Numbered from the stretch's first letter, positions 14,934 to 23,724 are shown. The stretch: DNA of 38,952 nucleotides from Chitinophagaceae bacterium (GCA_024643645.1 JAHEMN010000017.1:1-38952), one strand, 5' to 3'. A program made the numbers and translations. The notes: generated from the letters alone by a model not told the origin.

Positions 14934-16958
14934 TTATTTTTTCTTCTTTTTTTCATTGGCCCCGGCCTCTATCTCGGCACCCAATTCATCACCTATTACC
15001 CATTCATAATCCAATTGACGTTTAGTAAGATTGGCCGCTACCACTTTTATCCATACTTTATCTCCCATTCTGAATTTTCGGCCACTTCTTTGTCCAACAA
15101 GACAATAGTCGGATTCCACATGGCGGAATTCATCATACTCCAAAAGACTATTTACACTCACTAATCCTTCGCATTTATGTGCCACCGTCTCTACCCAAAA
15201 TCCAAAACTGGCAACACCACTGATCACTCCTTCAAAATTCTCTCCCAGGTAATTTTTCATGTATTGCACCTGCTTGTATTTATTAGAAGCTCTTTCAGCT
15301 TCCATTGCCGCCCTTTCTCTTTCGCTTGTATGTTTGCACTTTTCTTCCAGTTTTTTATCAGATTCAATCTTGTTATTTAACACATCAAATAAGATACGGT
15401 GAACCAACACATCAGGATATCTCCTTATGGGTGAAGTAAAGTGACAATAATGTTCAAACCCAAGACCATAGTGACCAACATTCTCAGCTGTATATTTTGC
15501 TTTTGACATAGTGCGGATTCCCAATTGCTCCAACACATGTTGCTCTGGTAAACCATGTACATCTTTTAACAACTGATTAAATGAAGATGCAATAGCCTCT
15601 GGTGATGAGGTATCAAACTTATGCCCGAATTTTTTAGCAAACGCTGCAAATGGAACCAGCTTTTCTTCATCTGGCTCATCATGTATTCTATATGGAAAAG
15701 GTAAAGACTTATTATTTATTTTGATTTTAGAAATATTCTCAGCCACCGTACGGTTAGCTAACAACATAAACTCTTCTATCAACTTATGTGCATCTTTACT
15801 TTCTTTTACCATGATCCCGATAGGATTTCCGGATTCATCCAGTGTAAATCTTACTTCTTGAGATGAAAAATTAATAGCCCCATGATCAAATCTTATTTTC
15901 CTGAAATGCTGGGCAATTTCATTGAGTATTAAAATTTCCTCAGCATAAAGGCCGGCCTTTTTTTCAATAATATCCTGTACTTCCTCATAGGTAAACCGAT
16001 GATCGGAATGCATCACTGTTTTTCCTAACCAATATTGTTTTACCTCACCTTTTGGAGTGATTTGAAAAATAGCTGAAAAAGTTAATTTGTCTTCATTTGG
16101 ACGTAATGAACACAATACATTAGAAATATGCTCTGGCAACATTGGATTCACCCTGTCGGGCAGATAAACAGATGTAGCCCTTTCATATGCTTCCTTATCC
16201 AGTTCAGTATTGGGTTCTACATAATGGCTAACATCTGCAATGTGAATACCGATCTCATAATTCCCATTTTTTAATTTTCTGAATGAGATCGCATCATCAA
16301 AATCTTTTGCATCAACAGGATCAATTGTGATCGTAAATATATCCCGTATATCTTTTCGCATTTTTATTTCCTCATTCGCAATAATGTCAGGTATCCGGGC
16401 TGCTACTTCTAAGGCTTCATCAGAAAACTTTAACGGAAATCCAGCCTCAAGTAATATTTCCTTCATAGCAGCATCATTGCTGTTTTCAGGATCAAGTACA
16501 TTGATCACTTCTCCAACTGGCCTCTTGCCATCTTTATCCCATTGTATTAAACGAACTACTACTCTATCCTGATCAGTTGCATTATGAATATTGGATAAAG
16601 GAATAAAAATATCCGGCATCGGTTTCTCCATATCCGCCACAAAAAATGCAAACCCTTTATTCATTTGAAGATGGCCAATGAATTCTGTACGTTTACGATG
16701 TATAACATCCTTCACTATTCCTTGCATCCTTCGGCCATTACTTTTCATTTCTTTGATTGCAATACGAACTGTATCGCCATGCATTGCAGTATTAAAATCA
16801 CCGGGACGGATCAAAATATCAATTTCCATCCCTTCAATAGTTACAAACCCTATCCCCGAACGGGTAATATCCAAAACGCCTTTTAGTTCTTTTGGTGATG
16901 AGTGCTTTTTTCGTTGCTTTTCTTTTGTTTTTCTCTTCTTCGTATTTTTTCTTCCCAT
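14934..16958 (-). CDS. rnr: Ribonuclease R
   Basis: A 3'-5' processive exoribonuclease that degrades structured RNA and non-stop mRNA. The 674-residue protein has a lysine-rich N-terminal tail, cold-shock/OB domains (about 25-160), and the RNB catalytic domain starting around 'FTITIDPVDAKDFDDAISF', which holds the cluster of metal-binding aspartates. Then come 'HIADVSHYV', 'YLPDRVNPMLPEHISN', 'HFTSPIRRYPDVLVHR', and a C-terminal S1 domain (about 570-650) ending in a lysine run. It is somewhat shorter than E. coli RNase R (about 810) but normal for the phylum. It lies 15 bases downstream of lpxK, in the same transcript group. Confidence 0.94.
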   Translation of the reverse strand: MGRKNTKKRKTKEKQRKKHSSPKELKGVLDITRSGIGFVTIEGMEIDILIRPGDFNTAMHGDTVRIAIKEMKSNGRRMQGIVKDVIHRKRTEFIGHLQMNKGFAFFVADMEKPMPDIFIPLSNIHNATDQDRVVVRLIQWDKDGKRPVGEVINVLDPENSNDAAMKEILLEAGFPLKFSDEALEVAARIPDIIANEEIKMRKDIRDIFTITIDPVDAKDFDDAISFRKLKNGNYEIGIHIADVSHYVEPNTELDKEAYERATSVYLPDRVNPMLPEHISNVLCSLRPNEDKLTFSAIFQITPKGEVKQYWLGKTVMHSDHRFTYEEVQDIIEKKAGLYAEEILILNEIAQHFRKIRFDHGAINFSSQEVRFTLDESGNPIGIMVKESKDAHKLIEEFMLLANRTVAENISKIKINNKSLPFPYRIHDEPDEEKLVPFAAFAKKFGHKFDTSSPEAIASSFNQLLKDVHGLPEQHVLEQLGIRTMSKAKYTAENVGHYGLGFEHYCHFTSPIRRYPDVLVHRILFDVLNNKIESDKKLEEKCKHTSERERAAMEAERASNKYKQVQYMKNYLGENFEGVISGVASFGFWVETVAHKCEGLVSVNSLLEYDEFRHVESDYCLVGQRSGRKFRMGDKVWIKVVAANLTKRQLDYEWVIGDELGAEIEAGANEKKKKK

Positions 16959-16973
16959 AAATAGGTTCTTGAA

Positions 16974-18041
16974 TTATTTTTTGAAATCGCTGATGAATCC
17001 TTTCATTAATTGATCAAATTTATCCCCTTCCTCAAATAGAAAATGATGACGCACCGGTAAAATATAAAATGGCAGCGCTTGGATTTCATTTTCAAACTTA
17101 GCCAACCTTACGGCATCTTTCTCAGTTGTCAGAATTATCTTGTCCTTTGTTTCGATTTTATCAAATTTATGTTTTATATCCTTCAGGTCGTCAATTGAAA
17201 AGATATGATGATCTGCATACTGCAACATCTGATAGCCGTTACTATGCTCTTCTAGCATTGCTTTTAATGGTGCAGGATTGGCAATACCAGAAACTAATAA
17301 TACTTCTGTATTTGGGGTAAGGTTTAAAATATCATTTGTTGAAATATGATAAATTTGACCATATTCTAAACATGTAAAAAACAAATGCTGATAAGGTAAT
17401 GGATTAATCTCTTTGGCAATCTTATTTCTTTCAGCCATGGATAGATTGGCTCTGCATTTAGTAACCACAATTACTTCTGCTCTTTTATAGCTGCTTTTTA
17501 AATCCCTCAGATCACCTGTAGGTAAATAAAAATCCTTCGTAAAAAGATTATTGAAATCAGTTAATAGTATGTTCATCCCTGCAATAATAGACCGGTGCTG
17601 AAAAGCATCATCGAGAATAATTACCTGAGTAGCTGGCCTGTCATGTAAAAGTTGTGAAATAGCATCTTGTCTTTCTTCTCCAACAGCAACAGGAATTTCA
17701 GGAAATTTTAAATGAAATTGCATAGGCTCATCACCTATATCTAAAGCAGTAGTGGCTTCATTTGCCAATGCATATCCTTTAGTTTTTCTTTTATAACCCC
17801 TGCTTAAAGTAGCTACTTTGTAATGATCTTTTAATAGTCTGACCAGGTATTCAACCATTGGGGATTTACCCGTACCCCCTACTGCAAGATTGCCCACACA
17901 AATTAATGGCAACCCAAAATGGCTAGACTTAAAAATATTTTTATTGAAAAGAAAATTACGAATACTAATGCCTAACCAGTATAATAAGGAAAAAGGCAAT
18001 AAAAGTATGCGAAAGGATTTCAGAAAAGCATTAGAAAACAT
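16974..18041 (-). CDS. lpxK: Tetraacyldisaccharide 4'-kinase
   Basis: LpxK phosphorylates the 4' position of the lipid A disaccharide precursor at the inner face of the cytoplasmic membrane. In the 355-residue protein an N-terminal hydrophobic segment (about 8-30) is followed by the P-loop 'GNLAVGGTGKSPMVEYL' (51-67), then 'VATLSRGYKRKTKGY', 'GDEPMQFHLKFPEIPVAVGEERQDA' and 'VIILDDAFQHRSI', all LpxK hallmarks. The start overlaps the end of the formyl-THF cyclo-ligase gene by 11 bases, so translation is probably coupled. Its presence shows that the organism makes lipid A with a 4'-phosphate precursor. Confidence 0.95.
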   Translation of the reverse strand: MFSNAFLKSFRILLLPFSLLYWLGISIRNFLFNKNIFKSSHFGLPLICVGNLAVGGTGKSPMVEYLVRLLKDHYKVATLSRGYKRKTKGYALANEATTALDIGDEPMQFHLKFPEIPVAVGEERQDAISQLLHDRPATQVIILDDAFQHRSIIAGMNILLTDFNNLFTKDFYLPTGDLRDLKSSYKRAEVIVVTKCRANLSMAERNKIAKEINPLPYQHLFFTCLEYGQIYHISTNDILNLTPNTEVLLVSGIANPAPLKAMLEEHSNGYQMLQYADHHIFSIDDLKDIKHKFDKIETKDKIILTTEKDAVRLAKFENEIQALPFYILPVRHHFLFEEGDKFDQLMKGFISDFKK

Positions 18042-18600
18042 AATTATTATGCGGCGTGATACAAAGATCTAAAGGTACGTCAAATTCAGCCTTATCTGTA
18101 ATTTCATCAATCGGATCAAAATAAGATATTCCAACTTTAATACAATCCTTTTTACATTCTGTCAGGTATTTATCATAGAACCCCTTTCCATAGCCTACCC
18201 TAAATCCTTTTGCATCAACTGCCAATAAGGGAATCAGGATCATGTCTATCTCATCAGCTGGAAGAACCTCCCCTTCAGCGGGTTCAAAAATATTGTACTC
18301 GTTTTTAAAAAAATCAGTTTCATGATTTACAATTACAGCAATCATTTCATCCAGTATCATATCAGTTCTTGGATAGGCAATAACCAACCCCTGATTTTTA
18401 AATTCAAGAAAGTCTGTAATAGGATGAGTATCTGGTTCATTATTTTCAGCAATTGGCCAAAACGATAACAAAGTATGAATAAAAGGAATTTTTGCTTTTT
18501 GCAGTTGAATTAAAAGCAGATCATCCAACTTATTTCTTTCTGCTGCAGATAAATTCTTACGCTTTTCCTTATAAATTTTTCTGATCTCTTGCTTGTTCAT
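18031..18600 (-). CDS. 5-formyltetrahydrofolate cyclo-ligase
   Basis: Converts 5-formyl-THF with ATP to 5,10-methenyl-THF, returning stored folate to one-carbon metabolism. Its 189 residues show the family pattern: basic N terminus 'NKQEIRKIYKEKRKNLSAAER', 'LLSFWPIAENNEPDTHPI', 'IAYPRTD', 'DMILIPLLAVDAKGFRVGYGKGFYDKYL' (the RxGxGxGxYD signature) and 'KVGISYFDP'. The stop of the upstream rsmD overlaps its start by one base, and its end overlaps lpxK by 11 bases, making a compact cluster. Common names are ygfA, fau or MTHFS. Confidence 0.93.
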   Translation of the reverse strand: MNKQEIRKIYKEKRKNLSAAERNKLDDLLLIQLQKAKIPFIHTLLSFWPIAENNEPDTHPITDFLEFKNQGLVIAYPRTDMILDEMIAVIVNHETDFFKNEYNIFEPAEGEVLPADEIDMILIPLLAVDAKGFRVGYGKGFYDKYLTECKKDCIKVGISYFDPIDEITDKAEFDVPLDLCITPHNNYVF

Positions 18601-19145
18601 TATTCTCTGTTCTCAATAAAAGTTGTGAATACGGTTGTACCATAATTCCTTTCGGTTTTATAAAACGGAAATGTTTTATAATCATTGCGTGGAGTATGCT
18701 CTAAAATGAACCAACCCCCTTTTTTTAATAATTGCCTTTCAAAAATAATTTTAGGTAGATCATCAATGGCAGTTAAAGCATAGGGCGGGCCGGCAAAAAT
18801 AAAATCAAACTTTTCTGTACAATTATTGATAAACTTGAAAACATCCATTTTTATTACCTGAACATTTTCTATACGCAGTGTTGCAGATGTCTTTTTAATG
18901 AACTCATACATTGCAGCATCTTTTTCTACAATGGTAAGATCAGTTACTCCCCTTGATGCTAATTCATAACTGATGCTGCCGGTTCCACCAAAAAGATCTA
19001 ATGTTTTAAGACTTTCAAAATCCAGATTATGCTGAAGCACATTGAATAAGCCTTCTTTGGCAATATCAGTTGTAGGCCTGGTATAAGGCATTTTACCGGG
19101 AGGATTAAATTTCCGGCCGCTATGTTCACCTCCTATGATACGCAT
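18600..19145 (-). CDS. rsmD: 16S rRNA (guanine966-N2)-methyltransferase RsmD-like
   Basis: Methylates G966 of 16S rRNA during small-subunit assembly. The 181-residue protein has the RsmD N terminus 'MRIIGGEHSGRKFNPPGKMPYTRPTTDIAKEGLFNVLQ', SAM motif I 'TLDLFGGTGSISYELASRG', an acidic residue in 'LTIVEKDAAMY' and the motif IV region 'FDFIFAGPPYALTAI'. The usual catalytic tetrapeptide is (D/N)PP(Y/F); here the first residue is glycine (codon GGC). Everything else matches the family. It overlaps the DUF3822 gene by 13 bases and the cyclo-ligase by one, so it is translationally packed. The gene name is confident, full activity less so. Confidence 0.9.
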   Translation of the reverse strand: MRIIGGEHSGRKFNPPGKMPYTRPTTDIAKEGLFNVLQHNLDFESLKTLDLFGGTGSISYELASRGVTDLTIVEKDAAMYEFIKKTSATLRIENVQVIKMDVFKFINNCTEKFDFIFAGPPYALTAIDDLPKIIFERQLLKKGGWFILEHTPRNDYKTFPFYKTERNYGTTVFTTFIENRE

Positions 19146-19945
19146 CTGGCCAGATCATTAAGGGAGGTAAAAAAATGTAATGGATACTCCGGGCCGCAAT
19201 TCCATGTTGCATTTCTAAAATTAATATTGATAAAGTACATGTATAGTTGTTTATACATGGCTGATTGTTTATCTATTAAACCAGAAATTTGCAATTCAAC
19301 AGTATCCCTTGAAAAAGAAAATTGATCACAAATTCTTAGTAAATAGTATAGGGTGTCTTCAGGGGTTTCGTAATGAAAAGTTTGAGATAAAATAATTTTA
19401 CTTCTCCCGGTTACAATTACAACAAATTCATTTTTCCGAAAATCGACTTGTAAAACTCCTTCTGCAGTTGCCGAATTGGAATTCTTTAACCCTATTGAAT
19501 ATTGATGCCAGAAACGAGCAGTAGGAAATTTGTTTTGCATCCACTCATTGAAATCTGAAGGCACAGCATATAAGTTATTTATTTGCCACCCGGAAATGGA
19601 TTCTGATATGATAGAAGAGTTATCATAATTACCATATAAAGCTTTTAGCAAACTTCCTCCATCATGGCTACTATACTCATTAACCGGCAACAAAGTACTT
19701 TCAGGAAAATCAAAAGCCACCAATACTTCATAAAATGAATTATTAAGTGATGGATTTGTTCCTATAATCTCTTGCCAGGTATTTTCGTTCCAATTATCTA
19801 TAGAATAATAAGTCAATTGATAGATCTCAGAGCAATTCTTATTGGCAATTACAAAACTAAAATGTTGCTTTCCAGTTCTTATTGAAAGTACTAGTTGATT
19901 ATCTCCTGCTTGATTAGACTCGATATGAAATAACTTTTTCAACAT
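19133..19945 (-). CDS. DUF3822 family protein
   Basis: A 270-residue, soluble-looking protein of a Bacteroidota-restricted family, typically placed next to rsmD as here. Recognisable stretches include 'LVLSIRTGKQHFSFVIANK', 'NSFYEVLVAFDFPESTLLP', 'GVLQVDFRKNEFVVIVTGRSKIIL', 'YHYETPEDTLYYLL'-like residues near 200-215, and a C-terminal 'SGLIDKQSAMYKQLYMYF'. The repeated beta-strand pattern resembles an actin-like ATPase (ASKHA) fold, but no nucleotide-binding motif is obvious, and no function is established. It is the first gene of the DUF3822-rsmD-cyclo-ligase-lpxK-rnr group and diverges from the MATE gene. Confidence 0.8.
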   Translation of the reverse strand: MLKKLFHIESNQAGDNQLVLSIRTGKQHFSFVIANKNCSEIYQLTYYSIDNWNENTWQEIIGTNPSLNNSFYEVLVAFDFPESTLLPVNEYSSHDGGSLLKALYGNYDNSSIISESISGWQINNLYAVPSDFNEWMQNKFPTARFWHQYSIGLKNSNSATAEGVLQVDFRKNEFVVIVTGRSKIILSQTFHYETPEDTLYYLLRICDQFSFSRDTVELQISGLIDKQSAMYKQLYMYFININFRNATWNCGPEYPLHFFTSLNDLARCVS

Positions 19946-19987
19946 TTGTTAAGTTGGGCTGCAATAATAGACAAAAATTTAATATCG

Positions 19988-19995
19988 TAGGTTTG
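19988..19995 (+). promoter_or_regulatory. Candidate -7 element of the MATE gene promoter (TAGGTTTG)
   Basis: An exact TAnnTTTG match 13 bases before the ATG at 20009, implying a leader of only a few bases. No clear -33 element was seen. Confidence 0.45.
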
Positions 19996-20008
19996 CCCAC
20001 CTTTTTAA

Positions 20009-21367
20009 ATGGCAAATAAAACACATCATTCTAATCTGCAATTGGCTATAACAAACAAGCAAATATTAAAAATTGCTTTACCCATAAGTTTTGCTGTTTT
20101 AGTTCCACAATTCAATTTTATTACTAATAACATCTTCTTAGGCCATTATAGCCAGGAAGCACTTGCTACAGCCAGTATAACAGGTGTTTATTACCTGATT
20201 TTTGCAATGATCGGATTCGGACTTAATAATGGCCTTCAAACAATGATTGCTCGTAGGGCTGGTGAAAATAAACCAGAAGAAATTGGGAAATTATTCGGTC
20301 AAAGTGTTTTCATTTCTTTTGCCATAGCAATAATCGGGATATTGTTGACATGGTTCCTTGCTCCTGTTATTCTGAGAAATGTTCTGAATTCTGGTTCAAT
20401 CGCCAACGATTCTATTGAGTTTCTAAAAATTAGGATATGGGGACTTCCTTTTTTATATGTGTACCAGATGCGAAATGCATTATTGGTAGGCACCAATAAT
20501 AGCCGTTTACTAATAAGTGGTGCCATAGCAGAGACCATAGCAAATATCTGCTTTGACTATCTTTTTATTTTTGGTAATTACGGTTTTCCCGAAATGGGTT
20601 TGAATGGCGCAGCTGTTGCATCAATTATAGCAGAGTTTACCGGTATGCTGGTCGTATTCCTGGTAATTCATAAAAAAGGAATAGGTAGACAATTTTCATT
20701 ATTTAATCATTTTTACTGGAATAAAAAGTTAAGCCATCAACTTTTTTCCATTTCAATGCCGATCATATTTCAATTAGCATTTAGTGTAATAAGTTGGGAA
20801 TTCTTTTATATTCTTATTGAACATCACGGACAACAAGATCTTGCCATTTCTAATGTAATGAGGAATGTATTCGGATTAACCGGTTGCCTCACCTGGGCAT
20901 TTGCAGCAACCAGTGCGGCCATGGTAAGTAATATAATTGGCCAGGGTCAGCAGGATAAAGTGAGGATACTTATTACTAAGATCGTTAAGCTTAGTACAGG
21001 CGCAGCGCTGATAATGGCAGCATTTATAAACCTGTTTCCTGAATTGATCATTTCAGTTTTTGGTCAATCTGACATATTTATCAATGCTGCGATACCGGTT
21101 GTCCGGGTTGTATCAATAGCAATGGTGGTCATGTCTTTTTCAGTAGTATGGTTAAATGCTGTAATCGGAACAGGTAACAGCAAGACTACTCTTTTAATTG
21201 AATCAGTATCAATTTTATTATACAGCGTATTTGTCTATCTGATTTTAGAAAAATATGATCTCTCAATTACTTTTGGCTGGATGGGAGAATGGATCTATTG
21301 GGGATCAAACTTCCTTCTTTCCTTTTGGTACTTAAGTAAAGGCAACTGGAAAGATAAAAAAATCTAA
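20009..21367 (+). CDS. MATE family efflux transporter
   Basis: A 452-residue polytopic membrane protein with about 12 hydrophobic segments in two related halves. These include 'ILKIALPISFAVLVPQFNFI', 'YYLIFAMIGFGLNNGLQTMIARRAGE' (a typical MATE N-half motif), 'GLNGAAVASIIAEFTGMLVVFLVI', and in the second half 'GCLTWAFAATSAAMVSNIIGQGQ'. MATE proteins export cationic drugs or metabolites using H+ or Na+ gradients; the substrate here is unknown. The closest named group is the NorM/DinF-type multidrug proteins. It stands alone on the + strand, and its last four bases overlap the end of the converging folB gene. Confidence 0.9.
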   Translation: MANKTHHSNLQLAITNKQILKIALPISFAVLVPQFNFITNNIFLGHYSQEALATASITGVYYLIFAMIGFGLNNGLQTMIARRAGENKPEEIGKLFGQSVFISFAIAIIGILLTWFLAPVILRNVLNSGSIANDSIEFLKIRIWGLPFLYVYQMRNALLVGTNNSRLLISGAIAETIANICFDYLFIFGNYGFPEMGLNGAAVASIIAEFTGMLVVFLVIHKKGIGRQFSLFNHFYWNKKLSHQLFSISMPIIFQLAFSVISWEFFYILIEHHGQQDLAISNVMRNVFGLTGCLTWAFAATSAAMVSNIIGQGQQDKVRILITKIVKLSTGAALIMAAFINLFPELIISVFGQSDIFINAAIPVVRVVSIAMVVMSFSVVWLNAVIGTGNSKTTLLIESVSILLYSVFVYLILEKYDLSITFGWMGEWIYWGSNFLLSFWYLSKGNWKDKKI

Positions 21368-21726
21368 AAATCTTTTGTATAACTGATACCAACAGCGCCT
21401 ACAAATTGAGGAATTGGTGGATGTAGTTTTAAAATTGAAATTTCAACTTTTTTGACAACAGAAAAAGTCTGATGAATTTTTTCAGTAATGGTCATAGCTA
21501 CCGTTTCCAATAATTCAGTTGGAATTTTCATAGCTTCTTTTACCAAATCATACAAAGTGGCATAATTTACCGTGTCTGAAATTTCATTAATAATTTCTTT
21601 TTCAGACTGATATGAAACTTTCAACGATACTTCAAAATCATTACCTATCTTTTTTTCCTCTTCAAATAAACCATGATAGGAATAAAAATGAAGTTGCGGG
21701 AGTTCTATCGTTATTAATCCATTCAT
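21364..21726 (-). CDS. folB: Dihydroneopterin aldolase
   Basis: Cleaves 7,8-dihydroneopterin to 6-hydroxymethyl-dihydropterin and glycolaldehyde in folate synthesis. It is 120 residues when started at the ATG at 21726; a longer frame reaching 21786 would overlap trxB, and its extra 20 residues are not family-like. Motifs are 'ITIELPQLHFYSYHGLFEEEKKIGNDFEV' (binding-site Tyr, His and Glu), 'DTVNYATLYDLV' and 'EISILKLHPPIPQFVGAVGISY' (catalytic Lys). It lies 5 bases after the trxB stop and is probably co-transcribed with it. Together with the cyclo-ligase it is the second folate gene in the window. Confidence 0.93.
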   Translation of the reverse strand: MNGLITIELPQLHFYSYHGLFEEEKKIGNDFEVSLKVSYQSEKEIINEISDTVNYATLYDLVKEAMKIPTELLETVAMTITEKIHQTFSVVKKVEISILKLHPPIPQFVGAVGISYTKDF

Positions 21727-21731
21727 TTTAA

Positions 21732-22673
21732 TTAATGACTTTCTTTTGCACCCAGATATCTTTCTGCATCTAATGCTGCCATACAACCTGTACCAGCCGC
21801 AGTAACAGCCTGGCGGTAGATCTTATCCTGTACATCACCAGAAGCAAAAACACCTTCCACATTAGTTTTTGAAGTACCTGGAATGGTTTTAATGTATCCT
21901 GCATCGTCCATTTCCAGATATGGTTTAAATATATCAGAATTAGGTTTATGCCCGATCGCTACAAAGAAAGCACTTACCGGAATTTCCTGTTTCTCACCAG
22001 TTTCATTATTTTTTATCCTTACTGCTTCTACTTTTTTATCTCCCAACACTTCATCAGTTTCGCTATGCCAGTAAATTTTAATATTGGAAGTTTTCAAAAC
22101 TCTATCCTGCATTACTTTACTTGCCCTCATTTCCCCCCGGCGAACGATCATATGCACATACGAACATATCTTAGATAAATACAAAGCTTCTTCAGCTGCA
22201 GTATCACCTGCACCTACAATCGCTACTTCTTTTCCTTTAAAGAAAAAACCATCACAAACGGCACAAGCACTAACACCATGTCCATTTAATCGTTGCTCAC
22301 TTTCTATTCCTAACCACTTGGCAGATGCTCCGGTTGAGATTATTACAGCATCAGCTTCTATCCATTTTTCTTCATCGATCTCTACTTTATGAGTATCACC
22401 AGAAAAATCAACTTTTGTTGCCAGACCATAACGTATATCTGTTCCCATTCTTGATGCCTGCTTTTCAAAATTCACCATCATATCGGGCCCTTGTATACCA
22501 TCCGGATAACCGGGATAGTTTTCAACCTCGGTTGTAATGGTCAATTGTCCACCCGGTTGGATACCCTGATATAAAACCGGGTTTAACCCTGCTCTTGCCG
22601 CATAAATAGCTGCAGTGTAACCGGCTGGTCCGGAACCTATAATTAAACAATGTACCTTTTCAATATTATCCAT
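21732..22673 (-). CDS. trxB: Thioredoxin-disulfide reductase
   Basis: An NADPH- and FAD-dependent flavoenzyme that keeps thioredoxin reduced in the cytosol. The 313-residue protein is standard for the low-molecular-weight type. It has FAD-binding 'LIIGSGPAGYTAAIYAARAG' (10-29), 'GGQLTITTEVENYPGYPDGI', the redox-active CAVC (C137 and C140) in 'GVSACAVCDGFFF', the NADPH-binding 'AIVGAGDTAAEEALYL', and the C-terminal FAD contact 'VEGVFASGDVQDKIYRQAVTAAGTGCMAALDAERYL'. A perfect 8-bp dyad lies 17 bases upstream of its start. folB follows 5 bases downstream. Confidence 0.97.
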   Translation of the reverse strand: MDNIEKVHCLIIGSGPAGYTAAIYAARAGLNPVLYQGIQPGGQLTITTEVENYPGYPDGIQGPDMMVNFEKQASRMGTDIRYGLATKVDFSGDTHKVEIDEEKWIEADAVIISTGASAKWLGIESEQRLNGHGVSACAVCDGFFFKGKEVAIVGAGDTAAEEALYLSKICSYVHMIVRRGEMRASKVMQDRVLKTSNIKIYWHSETDEVLGDKKVEAVRIKNNETGEKQEIPVSAFFVAIGHKPNSDIFKPYLEMDDAGYIKTIPGTSKTNVEGVFASGDVQDKIYRQAVTAAGTGCMAALDAERYLGAKESH

Positions 22674-22690
22674 TCTAAATTATTTTATCC

Positions 22691-22709
22691 TTTACAAAAA
22701 GTTTGTAAA
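22691..22709. promoter_or_regulatory. Perfect dyad TTTACAAA-N3-TTTGTAAA at the trxB promoter
   Basis: Two 8-base arms (22691-22698 and 22702-22709) form an exact inverted repeat, 17 bases upstream of trxB. A near-consensus -7 (TATTTTTA) overlaps its far edge, so a bound protein could block transcription. It could also be a hairpin in the leader. Confidence 0.45.
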
Positions 22710-22787
22710 AATAATGTTTAATCTGTTATGCATTATGTGATTATAATTACAAAGCAGATTTTCCAAAAAAATTGAAGAAATAAAGAA

Positions 22788-23675
22788 TTAACGGGGAATA
22801 ATAATAGTCCTGTATTGTGCTGCATAACCGCCAAAATATCCTAATCCTCCTCCTTTTATATTACTGATAACTTTAGTTGGTGAAGAAAATGGATTACCAA
22901 CACTTGCATAAGTAAACTCCATTGTACGCCAAAAATCGTATGTAGACTTATCTATATTGCAAAGTTTCAAAGTAACAGTATCTCCTTTATTGAATAAAGA
23001 ATAATTTTCCGGAGTAGATCCTGTTCTTGGTATACCTCTTTCTACCTGTATTTCATAAGTAGTGCCATCGATTATCTGATCATCGTAAACAGAGTTGAGT
23101 CCCGGGAAAAATGGATCGCTGTTTTGCTTTGTAAAATACCTGATATAATCACCATATCCGGGAGGATCGGTTGCTCTGATATTTACCTGAGCCAATGAAT
23201 CCGGATTTCCGGGAGGTGCCGGTTTCCAGAATAAGGAATCTATTCTTCTGGTGATATTAGGAATAGTTGTTGCTGCAGTATACTCTTTTCCTTCTGCAAT
23301 AATTTTTAAAGTATAATCAGCATTCAATTGACCTAAAAAAGATGTAGCAGGATCTGTGGGATCATTAGAATAATAATAAAAGCTTATTCCAGGGGCAATT
23401 GAAATGCTGAACTCTTTTAATTTATGTGTGGTAGTTCCATTTGAAACATAAATATCTGCATTATGAACAAAGCTGTTTGAAAGAATTGCCGGGTCGATAG
23501 CAGAGAAGTAATCTAGACTTTTTGTAAGTGATATGATGGGAGCCTGACCGTTTTCAATAGATCCTTCAATAACAAGTTTTGAAGTAACATCATCCAGCTT
23601 AAACTCCACAGTTTTCTCACAGGAATTGAAAAAAGCAGAACAAATAATTAAGAAATAAAAGTATTTTTTTTTCAT
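22788..23675 (-). CDS. DUF4249 domain lipoprotein
   Basis: An outer-membrane-associated lipoprotein of a Bacteroidota family. From the ATG at 23675 it has 295 residues; an in-frame ATG two codons upstream (23681) is possible but would fall at or before the predicted transcript start. The leader 'MKKKYFYFLIICSAFFNSCEK' carries the lipobox cysteine, followed by 'LVIEGSIENGQAPIISLTKSLDYF' and beta-rich, Ig-like stretches typical of DUF4249, with 'ITRRIDSLFWKP' and 'DYIRYFTKQNSDPF'. DUF4249 genes often sit beside a TonB-dependent receptor, but none is adjacent here. The role is unknown. Confidence 0.85.
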   Translation of the reverse strand: MKKKYFYFLIICSAFFNSCEKTVEFKLDDVTSKLVIEGSIENGQAPIISLTKSLDYFSAIDPAILSNSFVHNADIYVSNGTTTHKLKEFSISIAPGISFYYYSNDPTDPATSFLGQLNADYTLKIIAEGKEYTAATTIPNITRRIDSLFWKPAPPGNPDSLAQVNIRATDPPGYGDYIRYFTKQNSDPFFPGLNSVYDDQIIDGTTYEIQVERGIPRTGSTPENYSLFNKGDTVTLKLCNIDKSTYDFWRTMEFTYASVGNPFSSPTKVISNIKGGGLGYFGGYAAQYRTIIIPR

Positions 23676-23683
23676 TCTCATCA

Positions 23684-23691
23684 CAAAAATA
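23684..23691 (-). promoter_or_regulatory. Candidate -7 element of the DUF4249 gene (TATTTTTG)
   Basis: An exact TAnnTTTG match on the - strand with only 8 bases to the ATG at 23675, so the mRNA would have almost no leader. This is the reason for choosing 23675 over 23681 as start. Confidence 0.45.
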
Positions 23692-23724
23692 ACCAATGGA
23701 AAAGAAAAAAGTTTGAGAAAGGTC

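Noticed and set aside
21727-21786. Upstream start for folB giving 20 extra residues overlapping trxB
   Set aside because: The added residues are not family-like and lie within the trxB coding region; the ATG at 21726 fits the family length.
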